DNA of 64,000 nucleotides from Drosophila miranda (taxonomy: Eukaryota > Arthropoda > Insecta > Diptera > Drosophilidae), in the NCBI RefSeq assembly GCF_003369915.1, contig NC_046673.1:20203718-20267717 (forward strand), read 5' to 3'. The position numbers and the translations under genes were made by a program. Positions 50,471 through 62,602 of the stretch are shown here, one piece after another. Each line of letters begins with the position of its first letter. Position 1 is the stretch's first letter. The notes below the pieces were generated by a model. That model did no database searches and was not told where the DNA came from. It was given only the letters and a program-made list of their open reading frames with translations.

Positions 50471-50938
50471 CTACGGGCTTATTCCATGACTGGCACTATG
50501 AGTGGTGCTGGCGGGCTGAATGCAAACACAAACTTCATTTTTGGAACAGTGTTTAGAAATTCAAAGAGATGTGGCCGCAACCTGAATACTCATAAACCAA
50601 ATTAATACAAATTGATCGCTTGTTTACCTAGCATAGGGGCCTAGTGTTGTGAAAAAGTGTTGTTCTTTCCGAACGCAGGGGTGCATTCGGAATATTCGAT
50701 TATTTATGCGATCGATTATTCGATTATTTCTGCCTATCGCCGCAATTATCACCACTAAATACATAGAAAACAGCTGATCCGTCTATACAATTTTGACAGT
50801 TTAATAAGCTTATTCTCGGCTAATTGCTGGATTTCGACAGTTTCGCAAGAATACAGAAGCCGTGTGCCGTGTGTAGCTGTGTGCAACGATCGACAGGGCA
50901 TTGCGTATTTCGACCACCAATTGCTGGCAAAAAGCAAC

Positions 50939-51494
50939 ATGTGAGTACTTGAAATGAATCAAATATAACTTTACAAAAGAGAAAAGGGCTTCAAATGCGA
51001 TTGCGTCTGAATATTCCATGTTCCATGTTATATGTACATATGTAGGCTTGGTGCACGCTGGCGTGTCTGCGACTGCAACTGATAATGTTAGCGGGTGACG
51101 TCACATTTCAATGTTTTGTGCGCTTTGTTTTTTTTTCAGGACCGAAAAGAGGCTGAGGGAGAGAATCCAGATGATGTCCTCCGAGGGAGAACTCATTATT
51201 GTTGATAGGAAAGTCGCCAAGCGATTTGTTGGAGAGAGCAGGATGGATCTTTACTTTGGGAATGTTAGATCTATTATTTTGCGGAAGCTAATTTTGTGGT
51301 CATACTATCATAGGGATGATCCCCAGCCCGAACTCAGCGATACCCAAACAAAACAATGGTACAAACAATTCTTCGATGAGGATCAGCAAATTCTCTTGGA
51401 ACTGGCTGAAACAGCCGATGCCCTGGAAATAAAGCGGCTTTCCTATATAGCACGGCAACTGCTACTAGATGGTACAACACCTAAGAACAATTGA
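50939..51494 (+). CDS. Skp1-like protein, array unit 2 (5-residue deletion)
   Basis: Exon 1 ends at 50940 and exon 2 is 51140-51494, giving 118 residues. It lacks 15 bp present in the other units (GESRMDLYFG instead of GESRM-GNENEH-LYFG), an in-frame loss. The upstream region also differs near 50,709-50,727, where unit 1's GGCTTACAGCACTTTTGGCC is replaced by ATCGATTATTCG-type sequence. Confidence 0.8.
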
Positions 51495-52352
51495 ATAACT
51501 GCTCACGAGTTATATGTGTATAGCTTCGACTTCAAAGTTAAAAATATGTCTAGTAGTTCCCCTTAACTGTTAAAACGAACTCACGAATTAAATGGTTCTG
51601 CAGATAATCACAGGTTTGTTTATATTGAGATGAATGCCCAGGACCGAAGAACCTGGAGAACTTCTTCGCTGCCTTTCAAATCGTTCGCTCAAACCGGGGC
51701 AGCATTTACTCTAAGTCAGGGGTCGGCACGGCCCTGCTGCTGCGCTGCCGCTTACGTACACGTGTGTAACAGTGATCGTAATGCCATACCAATACCATAA
51801 GCATAGCTAATACCGTAATTGTCTACGCGCACAAGCGCTCTAACACCTCGATCTCGCTGAAACCTCAACATGATTTTGGCAAAGCGAGACCGAGCTCAAT
51901 CGAGTCCAAGCAACGAGACCCATATCGAGTCGGAATCGCGACTTCCTCTGCTGTCAACGAATTGCAAACACGAAAAGAAAATAAGAGAATCGGAGAGTGG
52001 GACAGGGAGAACATCAAAAATATACTCCAACGTTAAACAATCCTCTACACTGCTTCAAATTTGAGTAGTATGAAAGTGAAAGTGAAAGTGAAAATGGCTG
52101 ATTGTAGCATATTTAGCTTTTGCATATTTATTGTAGATATTGTAAACTTAAGAACTCTTGTAGATTGATTGAAGGTGTAGATTGTAGATTGGTGTACTTT
52201 TGTAGAGTTCTTGATTGTAGAATCTCATTTAGATGGCAGACTGATTGTTGAACTGTTGCAGACTGCAGGATTAATTTTAGACTAATGAACTTATGTATTC
52301 CTCCTGCAACTTGCCTAAAACTTGCAATTATCCCATCCCATCCGCTCCGCCC

Positions 52353-52685
52353 TTAAAATCCATGGACCTTCAGTTGATTGACCTTGGCCAATCCGATCTT
52401 AGTCAGCCACTGGCAAATGTTCTCCCGTTGATCGCCTTGGAGCTGTATCACCTCCCCGTACTCCTGGTGCTCGAGGACAGTGCCGTTGCAGGCAAACTCC
52501 TTCTTGCAGCTCCGCACGATTTTCTTGAGGTCGTACTCCTGCGACAGACCCTGGACAGTGGTCAAAGTTTTGCGACCATTGCGCTGCTGGATGCGGATGT
52601 GGATGAGTCCATCCTGGACATCGTCGTCGTTGTTCTTTGAGGCATCCGCAAGGGGATCGCGAGTGTTTAGGTTTTGGATCGACAT
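52353..52685 (-). CDS. eIF1, array unit 3
   Basis: Full-length frame. Relative to unit 4 it has SKNND for SKGND and QQRNGRK for QQRTGRK, the latter being the residue usual in conserved eIF1. Confidence 0.93.
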   Translation of the reverse strand: MSIQNLNTRDPLADASKNNDDDVQDGLIHIRIQQRNGRKTLTTVQGLSQEYDLKKIVRSCKKEFACNGTVLEHQEYGEVIQLQGDQRENICQWLTKIGLAKVNQLKVHGF

Positions 52686-53376
52686 TTCCGTTAATAGTCG
52701 CGCGTGAAAAATACACGATACAATAATCGAACCCTAAAAACGGAATAAAAATTGAGAAAATCACAATGTGAATAAACTGCACCACACATTTGCTTTAAAA
52801 TACGGCAAGATTATGAAAGGCAACTTGATTTACCTTTCCCAGAAATTAAAAGAAGTAATATTTTTTGTTAGGAACAAAAAGACGACACGATGTATACGGC
52901 TAGAGCGGCACAATGAAATGAATTGGGAAATCTTCTATTTCATGAAAACTGCACGGCCTGCTACTTTGACAGGTGTCTATGCCATTCATCTGGCAGACTT
53001 GGAAACTACAGTAGGCTATTCTTTGATCAAAAGCAACTGTCAATGCCCCCCTATGGGTTTCGTTGGGGACACATTTACTTTTTTGGTAGTAGTCGTGTGA
53101 GACAGACCTATTTATTTCTTGAAAAAAATGTCTATTCAAAATTTGTAGAACAAAATTGTGGTGGAAACATTATTGTAATTTAATAATCAAGGAACGCCCT
53201 TAGAGATATAATAAAAACCGTTCACGTAGAAGACCGGTAAGATCCAAGACTACACATGAATCTAATAAATAAACAGCGAATTGCATTCCGTAAAATTACA
53301 ATGGTAAAATGTAAATAGCATTGAAAGGATTTTACTTACATTTCTTTAACAGACTAACATGAACGAAAGCGTCGTG

Positions 53377-53579
53377 CTGGTAAGCCAGCGCACAGCCGAT
53401 GGCCCAGCGACGCGACCCCGCCTGAAGGAAGCTGACCACGATCATGCCGCAGCGAGTGGCGAGTCCGGGCGACGACAGAGTCAGCGAGAGCGTACAGTCG
53501 CTGCCACGGTAGTCGGTCGTCGCCTTGTTGGGCGTGTTCTGAACGCCACCATCGTGATGGGAGCGGATCGGGCGGCGTG
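53377..53579 (-). pseudogene. Tom40 fragment, unit 3, cut by retroelement debris
   Basis: Only the TTDYRGSDC...CALAYQ half remains. The unit sequence stops at 53579 (CGGGCGGCGTGT) and foreign DNA begins. The missing unit sequence corresponds to about 50,235-51,035 of unit 2. Confidence 0.75.
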
Positions 53580-53869
53580 TGTGGACGTTGACATGCAATG
53601 ACTGCATCTTTCAAGAGGCGATGCAGTTACTGCACCGTCAAGTGGCCCGTGTGACACCAGCAGAAGGCTGTTACGCGCGGATCCCAGGCAAAACGCAGCC
53701 CTCCTCCCGCCCAACCGACCGAGGGGCGCTGCCGCATGACGCGGTGCGTAGCCGAACCAAACGCGAACATGCAAGAAAGATAGCTATTAGACTAACATTC
53801 GAGGAAAATTAGTACTAAACTTACTAAGAAACTAAGCATGCAATCAAAGTACAAATACCACTACAGTTA
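53580..53869. other. Unassigned 290-bp segment between unit 3 and the LINE fragment
   Basis: GC-rich then AT-rich sequence absent from the other units. It may be the 3'UTR of the LINE (its 3' end points this way) plus another element fragment; I could not assign it. Confidence 0.35.
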
Positions 53870-54968
53870 CTAATTAATAGAAAGGTGTGTAAGGATTAAT
53901 AATTTAATAAGAGGAAGAGAATTAGTGGTGGATATAATATGGTAGAGGGAATTATAATCCGAGCATAAGACCCTAAACGGTTCATGCAAGGAATAATTCG
54001 ATCTACAAAGTGGAAGGAACAACGGTATAAAATTTCTAGTCAGTCTAATAGGAATCGTGAAGTTTATGCGGCTCAACAGATCAGGGCTGTCTATGTCACC
54101 CCTGATCAAGTTGTGCATAAATATCACACCAAGCATTTTTCTACGGTTAACTAAGGATGGGAGGTTTACTAATAGTAGTCTACTAGAGTAAGATGGGAGT
54201 CTTACACCCGCATCCCAGTTAAGGCCCCGCAGAGCAAAGAGTAAAAAGTTTTTCTGTACTGATTCTATACGGTCCTGGTGTACTTTGTACTGAGGGCACC
54301 ATACACAGGAGCCGTATTCTAAGATCGGACGAACAAGCGAGGTATAGAGAGTCTTTGTTATATAGGGGTCGTCAAATTCCTTTGACCACCTCTTTATAAA
54401 CCCAAGCACGCCCATGGCCTTATTTACCATGGTAGAAATGTGTTCGGAAAACTTTAACTTGGGGTCTAACATAACACCCAGATCATCCACCAGGGTAATT
54501 CTCTCAAGAGAACCACCAAATAGGGTGTAGGGAGCCAACAAAGGGCTAGAACGATGAAATGTCATAACTTTGCATTTCGAGGCATTAAGGTGTAACAAGT
54601 TTGCACAACACCATGACTGAAAGTTATTGAGATCGGATTGCAAGCGAGAATGAAATGAAATGTCCTTGTACTGGACACAGAGTTTAACATCATCCGCATA
54701 CATAAGTACTCGAGAGTATGTTAATACTGAAGGTAAGTCATTAATAAAGAGTGTGAAGAGTAAGGGGCCTAGATGGCTGCCTTGTGGTACTCCCGAAGAA
54801 ACCTTTACTGGGAAAGAGAGGGAGTTTTTGAAGAGGACTCTTTGAGACCTAGAACAAAGATAGCTAGAAATCCATCTCAGGAGGTTGGGCGGAAACCCTA
54901 AAAGGTCAAGTTTATGCGCTAAAAGGGAATGGTTTACAGAGTCGAATGCTTTACTAAAGTAAAGTATA
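53870..54968 (-). mobile_element. 5'-truncated CR1-like non-LTR retrotransposon (reverse transcriptase remnant)
   Basis: A minus-strand frame of about 365 residues holds the later reverse-transcriptase motifs: KAFDSVNHSLLAHKLDLLG, SSGVPQGSHLGPLLFTLFIN, the catalytic YADDVKLC, and a C-terminal tail with SLVRPILEYGSCVWCPQ typical of CR1-type elements. The endonuclease and early RT domains are missing. The fragment is cut exactly at the first catalytic motif: the aspartate expected before FSKAFD is lost at the junction, where the neighbouring gypsy-group sequence begins. The frame itself has no stops, so the truncation is recent. Assignment to CR1 rather than another jockey-like clade is by motif only. 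Confidence 0.85.
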
Positions 54969-55273
54969 GGAAACAAGAATTTTTACCAAAATCAGAACAG
55001 GTCCAACCAATGGACGTGGACACATCCTCACGTTTTAGGCAGACTACTCAGTATCAACAAAATAGCGCGCCTCAGAGACAAAACCAGTGGCAAAGTCAGC
55101 AACAAAACAACCAATCGGACTACAACAACCAGGGACAAACAAACAAGCGACCGAACAATAGTAGCGCACGTTTTACGGGACCGAAACAACAAAGAATTAA
55201 CAACGTAGAAGAAGAAGATACCCTACTCGATCAGGAAGAACAGGATTACCAAATGCCGAAGTTGATGGCATAG
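54960..55273 (+). pseudogene. gag C-terminal remnant (gypsy-group element)
   Basis: About 100 residues rich in Gln and Asn (QPMDVDTSS, then Q/N-rich stretches) ending in an acidic tail, as in the end of gypsy-group Gag proteins. The N-terminal and central parts are missing because of the LINE junction. Confidence 0.75.
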
Positions 55274-55322
55274 AAAACGACCTTTCAGATTATGACCAGA
55301 TTAATTTTTTAGAAATAACTCT

Positions 55323-56051
55323 TTGATTCCGTTCATAGAAAGGACAGTAGCAGGGAGAACAATCAAATTACTCATAGATACAGGAGCTTCCAAAAACTAC
55401 ATAAAACCATTAAAAAAACTAAAACATATTACCCTAGGTAATAAACCCTTCCGAGTGAAGTCAATCCATGGATATAGTGGCATAGACAAAAAATGTATAA
55501 TGCACCTTTTCAATACCAACTCAACATTTTTTTTACTACCAAACCTCACGACATTTGACGGTATAATTGGACTTGACCTATTAAAACAGAGTGACGTTCT
55601 ACTGGACTTAAAGAATAAGAAATTAATAACAAACTTCGGTTCCGAAACAATCCAATTTTTAAAATGTGCAAACATAAATTTCACAAATGTCGAGGAAATA
55701 CAGGTCCCTGAGACTATATCCCAAAAGTTTCAGCTGATGTTAGGAAACCGAACAGGGGTTTTCGCAGACCCAAATGAAGCACTCCCATATAATACAAATA
55801 TCATTGGCACTATCCGAACAGACAATGAAGATCCCATATATTCAAAATTGTACCCATATCCAATGGGCGTTTCAGAATTCGTAAATGCAGAAACTCAAGA
55901 CTTGTTGAAAGGTGGTATAATACGACCGTCTCGGTCACCATACAACAACCTCGTTTGGGTTGTAGACAAAAAAGCTACCGATGAACAGGGAAATAAAAAA
56001 AAAACGTTTGGTCATAGATTTCAGGAAACTAAATTTAAAAACAACAGATGA
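55323..56051 (+). pseudogene. pol part 1: protease and N-terminal RT (gypsy-group element)
   Basis: Aspartic protease signature LLIDTGASKNYI near the start, the GIIGLDLL segment, and the start of the RT domain (GGIIRPSRSPYNNLVWVVDK). The frame runs off at the A-rich run at 55995-56004 and ends at 56051; the RT continues in another frame. Confidence 0.88.
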
Positions 56052-57681
56052 CAAATATCCCATTCCCAATATAGTTTCTATATTATCCAACTTGGGTACA
56101 GCTAAATACTTTACAACCCTAGATCTTAAATCTGGATTCCATCAGATTTTACTTGCAGAAAAAGATAGAGAAAAAACAGCTTTCTCCGTAGCAAATGGGA
56201 AGTATGAGTTCTGTAGACTCCCCTTTGGCTTGAAAAATGCACCTAGTATTTTTCAGAGGGCCATTGACGACGTGCTCAGAGAGCAAATTGGGAAAACTTG
56301 CTATGTTTATGTCGATGATGTAATCATTTTTTCCGAAAACATGGAAAGCCATGTCAAGCATATCGCATGGGTCTTAGACAAACTGTACGATGCCAATATG
56401 AGAGTTTCGCGCGAAAAATCGCACTTTTTCAAGGAGAATGTCGAATACTTAGGATTTGTCGTCTCAAGTAATGGTATAAAAACACGCCCCAATAAAGTGG
56501 AACCGATTCGTAACTACGAACAACCAATCACTTTGTTCAACGTCAGATCATTCCTTGGACTTGCAAGTTACTATAGATGTTTTATTAAAGACTTTGCATC
56601 CATAGCTAAACCCATAAGTGACATCCTTAAGGGCGAAAATGGCAAGGTAAGCGCCGGACAGTCAAAGAAAATACCAGTCAAATTAGACGAAAGTCAGTGC
56701 GCGGCATTCAATAAACTAAAAGAGATTCTGGCATCCGAAAGCGTAATGTTACTCTATCCTGACTATAAGAAAGCATTTGACCTAACAACAGATGCTTCGT
56801 CCTTCGGTCTGGGAGCCGTCTTATCACAAGACGGGAAGCCAATTACCATGATATCAAGGACACTAAATGATAGGGAACTTAACTTTGCAACAAACGAAAG
56901 AGAGCTGCTCGCTATAGTTTGGGCTTTGAAAAACCTCAGAAACTATCTATACGGAGTAAAAAATTTAAATATTTTTACAGACCATCAGCCTCTAACGTTT
57001 GCAGTTTCTGATCGCAACCCAAACGCAAAAATAAGACGTTGGAAAGCTCTCATAGACGAGTACAATGCAAATATCTTCTACAAGCCAGGAAAAGAAAACT
57101 TCGTCGCTGACGCACTATCACGACACAACATCCATACCTTAGAAGATGATGCACAGTCAGACAGGGCCACAATACACAGCGAAATATCACTTACATACAC
57201 TATAGAATCAACAGACAAACCAATCAACTGTTTTCGAAACCAAATTATAATAGAGGAACATGAAGTAGCTTCAAATCGCACAACCATTTTGTTCGGTGAA
57301 AAGATCCGACATACAATATATTTCTCAAGTAGGGACTCGTTAATTAAAAAAATAAGTGACGCTGTCAAAAAAGATGTCGTAAATGCAATCCACTGCGAAT
57401 TACCCATATTAGCATTCATTCAACATAAATTAATAGAAACATTTCCAACAACAATATTCCGATACACAAAACATATAGTAAATGACATTTTGGACAAGAA
57501 CGAACAAAAAGAAATAGTTATTACAGAACACAATAGAGCCCATAGGGCGGCACAGGAGAATGTTAAACAAATTTTACAAGACTATTTTTTCCCGAAAATG
57601 ACCAAATTAGCAGTCGAGGTTGTTGCAAATTGCAAAATTTGTCAAACGGCCAAGTACAACCGACACCCACAAAAACAATAA
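55981..57681 (+). pseudogene. pol part 2: RT, RNase H and integrase zinc finger (gypsy-group element)
   Basis: RT motifs LDLKSGFHQILL, LPFGLKNAPSIFQR and catalytic YVDDVIIF. RNase H with TTDASSFGLGAVLSQ, the ERELLAIVWALKNLRNYL helix and TDHQPLTF. Integrase HHCC finger with EHNRAHRA and CKICQTAKY. The frame is closed by the in-frame TAA at 57679-57681. Confidence 0.9.
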
Positions 57682-57708
57682 CTTGGGGAAACACCCATAC
57701 CCTCGTAT

Positions 57709-58401
57709 GTGGGCGAAATGCTACATATCGACGTATATTCAACCGATAAAAAATATTTCCTCACATGCATAGACAAGCTTTCAAAATTTGCTGTTGTCCA
57801 ACCCATCGCTTCAAGAACAATAGTTGACATACAATCAGCAATTTTACAACTTATCAATTTTTACCGGAACACCAAGACGATCTATTGCGATAACGAACCT
57901 TCCATAAAGTCCGAGACAATAAAACCATTATTAAGTAACCAATATAACATTCAAATTATAAATGCTCCACCACTTCATAGTACTTCCAATGGACAAGTCG
58001 AAAGATTCCATAGCACCCTTAATGACATTGCGAGATGTTTAACAGCCCAAAGGAAGCTTACAAATACTGTGGAAACGATACTTCAAGCAACTATTGAATA
58101 CAATAACACAGTTCACTCCGTAACGAAGAAACGTCCGGTCGATGTAATTCACTCGTCCTCCCCTGAACTTGAGGTGGAAATCAGGAATAGAGTTCATAAA
58201 GCACAACAACTCCAAATGAAAAAACTGAATGAAGTAAGACATGATAGACAGTTTCAAGTAGGTGACACAGTCCTTGTAAAAGCAAACAAACGATTAGGAA
58301 ACAAACTGACACCTTTGTACAACGAAAATAAAATCGAGGCAGACTTAGGGACAACGGTCCTAATAAAAGGAAGGGTGGTCCACAAGGACAATTTAAGATA
58401 G
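57709..58401 (+). pseudogene. pol part 3: integrase core (gypsy-group element)
   Basis: The DDE residues are visible: Asp in MLHIDVYSTDKK, Asp in IYCDNEPS and Glu in NGQVERFHSTLND. A C-terminal domain follows with FQVGDTVLVKANKR. It lies in the same frame as part 2 but beyond its stop codon. Confidence 0.88.
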
Positions 58402-58850
58402 ACATCAGTTCATAATGAGTTCATATTCCTCTTCACTATTCAATATACAACAATAATAGAGGATACAGAAGAGTTAAGAAACCAATTCCTACAATCGCAA
58501 ATGAGACATTACTTTCAAGAAACAGAATAATTATTTCAGAATTAAAAGCATTAATGTTATCAGTTACACTTGCAAAGATAGGAATTGTTAACCCTTCCGT
58601 ATTAGACTCTCACGATTTGAGAAGAATAATTAATGAACACTCTACGAATTTTACTATTACTGATTTAATAGAGGAAGCTAAAATCAAAGTTTTATTTAAT
58701 AATGAATTCTTTCCTAAGCCTTACCTAGTTTGCAAAAAAAAACAAAAAATATTCTGTAAGATTAATCTGTAATCACCCTGTTGAGCACAACGGCATCACA
58801 ATTAACTTCGCCGAAGACGAAAGTATCCACATTCCTCGACATAACAAACC
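58402..58850 (+). pseudogene. env-like remnant of the gypsy-group element
   Basis: Interrupted frames downstream of pol. The longest (58554-58772) contains DLRRIINEHSTNFTITDLI, of the kind seen in Env-like proteins of insect Errantiviruses. Stops and frame changes occur throughout and only a small part of an env gene is left. Confidence 0.55.
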
Positions 58851-59049
58851 ATGAAGACGTACCGAGCTTGCCGTACTTATAAAGGTTAAGTATGGAAACT
58901 TACGACACATCGACCAACTGGAATCAGGACTCGTAAGAAGACCGATAATATCTGGATTGGCTCCGAGAAACAGACGCCAACGTGACCTCTAAGTGCTAAT
59001 TGACGGCTTAAAGGAATCCGAGGACGTCTTCCACTTAAGTGAAGGAGGA

Positions 59050-59302
59050 GTTAACACAATCGATCGAAAAAATATATAAAAACAAGATCAGCCGTTATAC
59101 AGGGGATGTTGCCCAGCGAAACCGGAGTTTTGGGTACGCAACAATGTTGCAGAACGAGCAGTGAGCGTCGGGAGTGCTGGGAACTTACTTGTAAGCAGTA
59201 GAGTAGTTCGGGGGGAGAAATCAACCGCGTCGGCCGTCGCCACGCCTATCTCAAACCGAATAAAATAAAATAAAAATTGAAAGAAATAAAATTAAAATTT
59301 AC
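59050..59302 (+). repeat. 3' LTR of the gypsy-group element
   Basis: It starts AGTTAACAC just after a polypurine tract, has TATATAAAAA at about 59,073, and ends in AT-rich sequence with several AATAAA motifs. It then abuts TACATATG of the unit 3 repeat. The exact right end is uncertain because the 5' LTR is absent for comparison. Confidence 0.65.
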
Positions 59303-59404
59303 ATATGTAGGCTTGGTGCACGCTGGCGTGTCTGCGACTGCAACTGATAATGTTAGCGGGTGACGTCACATTTCAATGTTTTGTGCGCTTTGTTTTTTTT
59401 TCAG

Positions 59405-59774
59405 GACCGAAAAGAGGCTGAGGGAGATAATCCAGATGATGTCCTCCGAGGGAGAACTCATTATTGTTGATAGGAAAGTCGCCAAGCGATTTGTTGGAGA
59501 GAGCAGGATGGGAAATGAAAATGAGCATCTTTACTTTGGTAATGTTAGATCTATTATTTTGCGGAAGCTAATTTTGTGGTCATACTATCATAGGGATGAT
59601 CCCCAGCCCGAACTCAGCGATACCCAAACAAAACAATGGTACAAACAATTCTTCGATGAGGATCAGCAAATTCTCTTGGAACTGGCTGAAACAGCCGATG
59701 CCCTGGAAATAAAGCGGCTTTCCTATATAGCACGGCAACTGCTACTAGATGGTACAACACCTAAGAACAATTGA
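59405..59774 (+). pseudogene. Skp1-like exon 2, array unit 3, separated from its exon 1 and promoter
   Basis: Coding exon 2 with its acceptor (59402-59404) is intact and close to unit 1, with RLREII for RLRERI. Exon 1, the 5'UTR and the promoter were lost with the ~0.8 kb replaced by retroelement DNA. The element's LTR ends about 100 bp upstream. The next Met (in MMSSEGE) could serve only if a new promoter is used. Confidence 0.75.
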
Positions 59775-60632
59775 ATAACTGCTCACGAGTTATATGTGTA
59801 TAGCTTCGACTTCAAAGTTAAAAATATGTCTAGTAGTTCCCCTTAACTGTTAAAACGAACTCACGAATTAAATGGTTCTGCAGATAATCACAGGTTTGTT
59901 TATATTGAGATGAATGCCCAGGACCGAAGAACCTGGAGAACTTCTTCGCTGCCTTTCAAATCGTTCGCTCAAACCGGGGCAGCATTTACTCTAAGTCAGG
60001 GGTCGGCACGGCCCTGCTGCTGCGCTGCCGCTTACGTACACGTGTGTAACGGTGATCGTAATGCCATACCAATACCATAAGCATAGCTAATACCGTAACT
60101 GTCTACGCGCACAAGCGCTCTAACACCTCGATCTCGCTGAAACCCCAACATGATTTTGGCAAAGCGAGACCGAGCTCAATCGAGTCCAAGCAACGAGACC
60201 CATATCGAGTCGGAATCGCGACTTCCTCTGCTGTCAACGAATTGCAAACACGAAAAGAAAATAAGAGAATCGGAGAGTGGGACAGGGAGAACATCAAAAA
60301 TATACTCCAACGTTAAATAATCCTCTACACTGCTTCAAATTTGAGTAGTATGAAAGTGAAAGTGAAAGTGAAAATGGCTGATTGTAGCATATTTAGCTTT
60401 TGCATATTTATTGTAGATATTGTAAACTTAAGAACTCTTGTAGATTTATTGAAGGTGTAGATTGTAGATTGGTGTACTTTTGTAGAGTCCTTGATTGTAG
60501 AATCTCATTTAGATGGCAGACTGATTGTTGAACTGTTGGAGACTGCAGGATTAATTTTAGACTAATGAACTTATGTATTCCTCCTGCAACTTGCCTAAAA
60601 CTTGCAATTATCCCATCCCATCCGCTCCGCCC

Positions 60633-60965
60633 TTAAAATCCATGGACCTTCAGTTGATTGACCTTGGCCAATCCGATCTTAGTCAGCCACTGGCAAATGT
60701 TCTCCCGTTGATCGCCTTGGAGCTGTATCACCTCCCCGTACTCCTGGTGCTCGAGGACAGTGCCGTTGCAGGCAAACTCCTTCTTGCAGCTCCGCACGAT
60801 TTTCTTGAGGTCGTACTCCTGCGACAGACCCTGGACAGTGGTCAAAGTTTTGCGACCAGTGCGCTGCTGGATGCGGATGTGGATGAGTCCATCCTGGACA
60901 TCGTCGTCGTTGCCCTTTGAGGCATCCGCAAGGGGATCGCGAGTGTTTAGGTTTTGGATCGACAT
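60633..60965 (-). CDS. eIF1, array unit 4
   Basis: Full-length 110-residue frame combining RTGRKTLTTVQG with KKIVRSCKK and GTVLEH. Of the four copies it looks closest to the consensus of the array. Confidence 0.93.
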   Translation of the reverse strand: MSIQNLNTRDPLADASKGNDDDVQDGLIHIRIQQRTGRKTLTTVQGLSQEYDLKKIVRSCKKEFACNGTVLEHQEYGEVIQLQGDQRENICQWLTKIGLAKVNQLKVHGF

Positions 60966-61655
60966 TTCCGTTAATAGTCGCGCGTGAAAAATACACGATA
61001 CAATAATCGAACCCTAAAAACGGAATAAAAATTGAGAAAATCACAATGTGAATAGGCTGCACCACACATTTGCTTTAAAATACGGCAAGATTATGAAAGG
61101 CAACTTGATTTACCTTTCCCAAAAATTAAAAGAAGTAATATTTTTGTTAGAAACAAAAAGACGACACGATGTATACGGCTAGAGCGGCACAATGAAATGA
61201 ATTGGGAAATCTTCTATTTCATGAAAACTGCACGGCCTGCTACTTTGACAGGTGTCTATGCCATTCATCTGGCAGACTTGGAAACTACAGTAGGCTATTC
61301 TTTGATCAAAAGCAACTGTCAATGCCCCCCTATGGGTTTTGTTGGGGACACATTTACTTTTTTGGTAGTAGTCGTGTGAGACAGACCTATTTATTTCTTG
61401 AAAAAAATGTCTATTCAAAATTTGTAGAACAAAATTGTGGTGGAAACATTATTGTAATTTAATATTCAAGGAACGCTCTTAGAGATATAATAAAAACCGT
61501 TCACGTAGAAGACCGGTAAGATCCAAGACTACACATGAATCTAATAAATAAACAGCGAATTGCATTCCGTAAAATTACAATGGTAAAATGTAAATAGCAT
61601 TGAAAGGATTTTACTTACATTTCTTTAACAGACTAACATGAACGAAAGCGTCGTG

Positions 61656-62088
61656 CTGGTAAGCCAGCGCACAGCCGATGGCCCAGCGACGCGACCCCGC
61701 CTGAAGGAAGCTGACCACGATCATGCCGCAGCGAGTGGCGAGTCCGGGCGACGACAGAGTCAGCGAGAGCGTACAGTCGCTGCCACGGTAGTCGGTCGTC
61801 GCCTTGTTGGGCGTGTTCTGAACGCCACCATCGTGATGGGAGCGGATCGGGCGGCGTGTTAAGGCGAGGTCCGTCAGCAGCGCGGATGGTCTTCGGTCGG
61901 GGTGTGCAACTTGCTGTCCACGTAGGTGCTCAGGCAGCGGTAGCTCGGCGAAGTGTTGTTGATGTGGAGAGTGTGCGACCTCTGAAAGTGGTTGCTCCGT
62001 GGTTTGCTCAACATTATCTTCGTGCATGAAAGGTATTCGGTTGTGTTTCGTTCACCTTATTGAACAGCTCGTCCACGGTACCCGGATT
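61656..62088 (-). pseudogene. Tom40 fragment, unit 4
   Basis: Same broken segments as units 1 and 2, with private changes (SEVAHS for SDVAHS and PSALLT for PSVLLT in the chance frame). Confidence 0.75.
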
Positions 62089-62602
62089 CTACGGGCTTAT
62101 TCCATGACTGGCACTATGAGTGGTGCTGGCGGGCTGAATGCAAACACAAACTTCATTTTTGGAACAGTGTTTAGAAATCGTTTTCCGAGTTTGTAAATGT
62201 AAACTATTTTTGACAACTTCAAAGAGATGTGGCCGCAACCTGAATACTAATAAACCAAATTAATACAAATTGATCGCTTGTTTACCTAGCATAGGGGCCT
62301 AGTGTTGTGAAAAAGTGTTGTTCTTTCCGAACGCAGGGGTGCATTCGGAATATTCGATTATTTATGCGGCTTACAGCACTTTTGGCCATATTTCTGCCTA
62401 TCGCCGCAATTATCACCACTAAATACATAGAAAACAGCTGATCCGTCTATACAATTTTGACGGTTTAATAAGCTTATTCTCGGTTAATTGCTGGATTTCG
62501 ACAGTTTCGCAAGAATACAGAAGCCGTGTGCCGTGTGTAGCTGTGTGCAACGATCGACAGGGCATTGCGTATTTCGACCACCAATTGCTGGCAAAAAGCA
62601 AC

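Larger units (their letters stand above)
54960..59302 (+). mobile_element. 5'-truncated gypsy-group (Errantivirus-like) LTR retrotransposon with 3' LTR
   Basis: In order: the end of gag, protease, reverse transcriptase, RNase H, integrase, env-like remnants, a purine tract (GTGAAGGAGG) and a 3' LTR starting AGTTAACAC. The 5' LTR and most of gag are gone. Breaks seen: a frame change in a run of ten A at 55995-56004, an in-frame stop at 57679-57681 between integrase zinc finger and core, and several stops in env. It is defective. Unit 3 array sequence resumes directly after the LTR at TACATATGTAGG. Confidence 0.92.
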
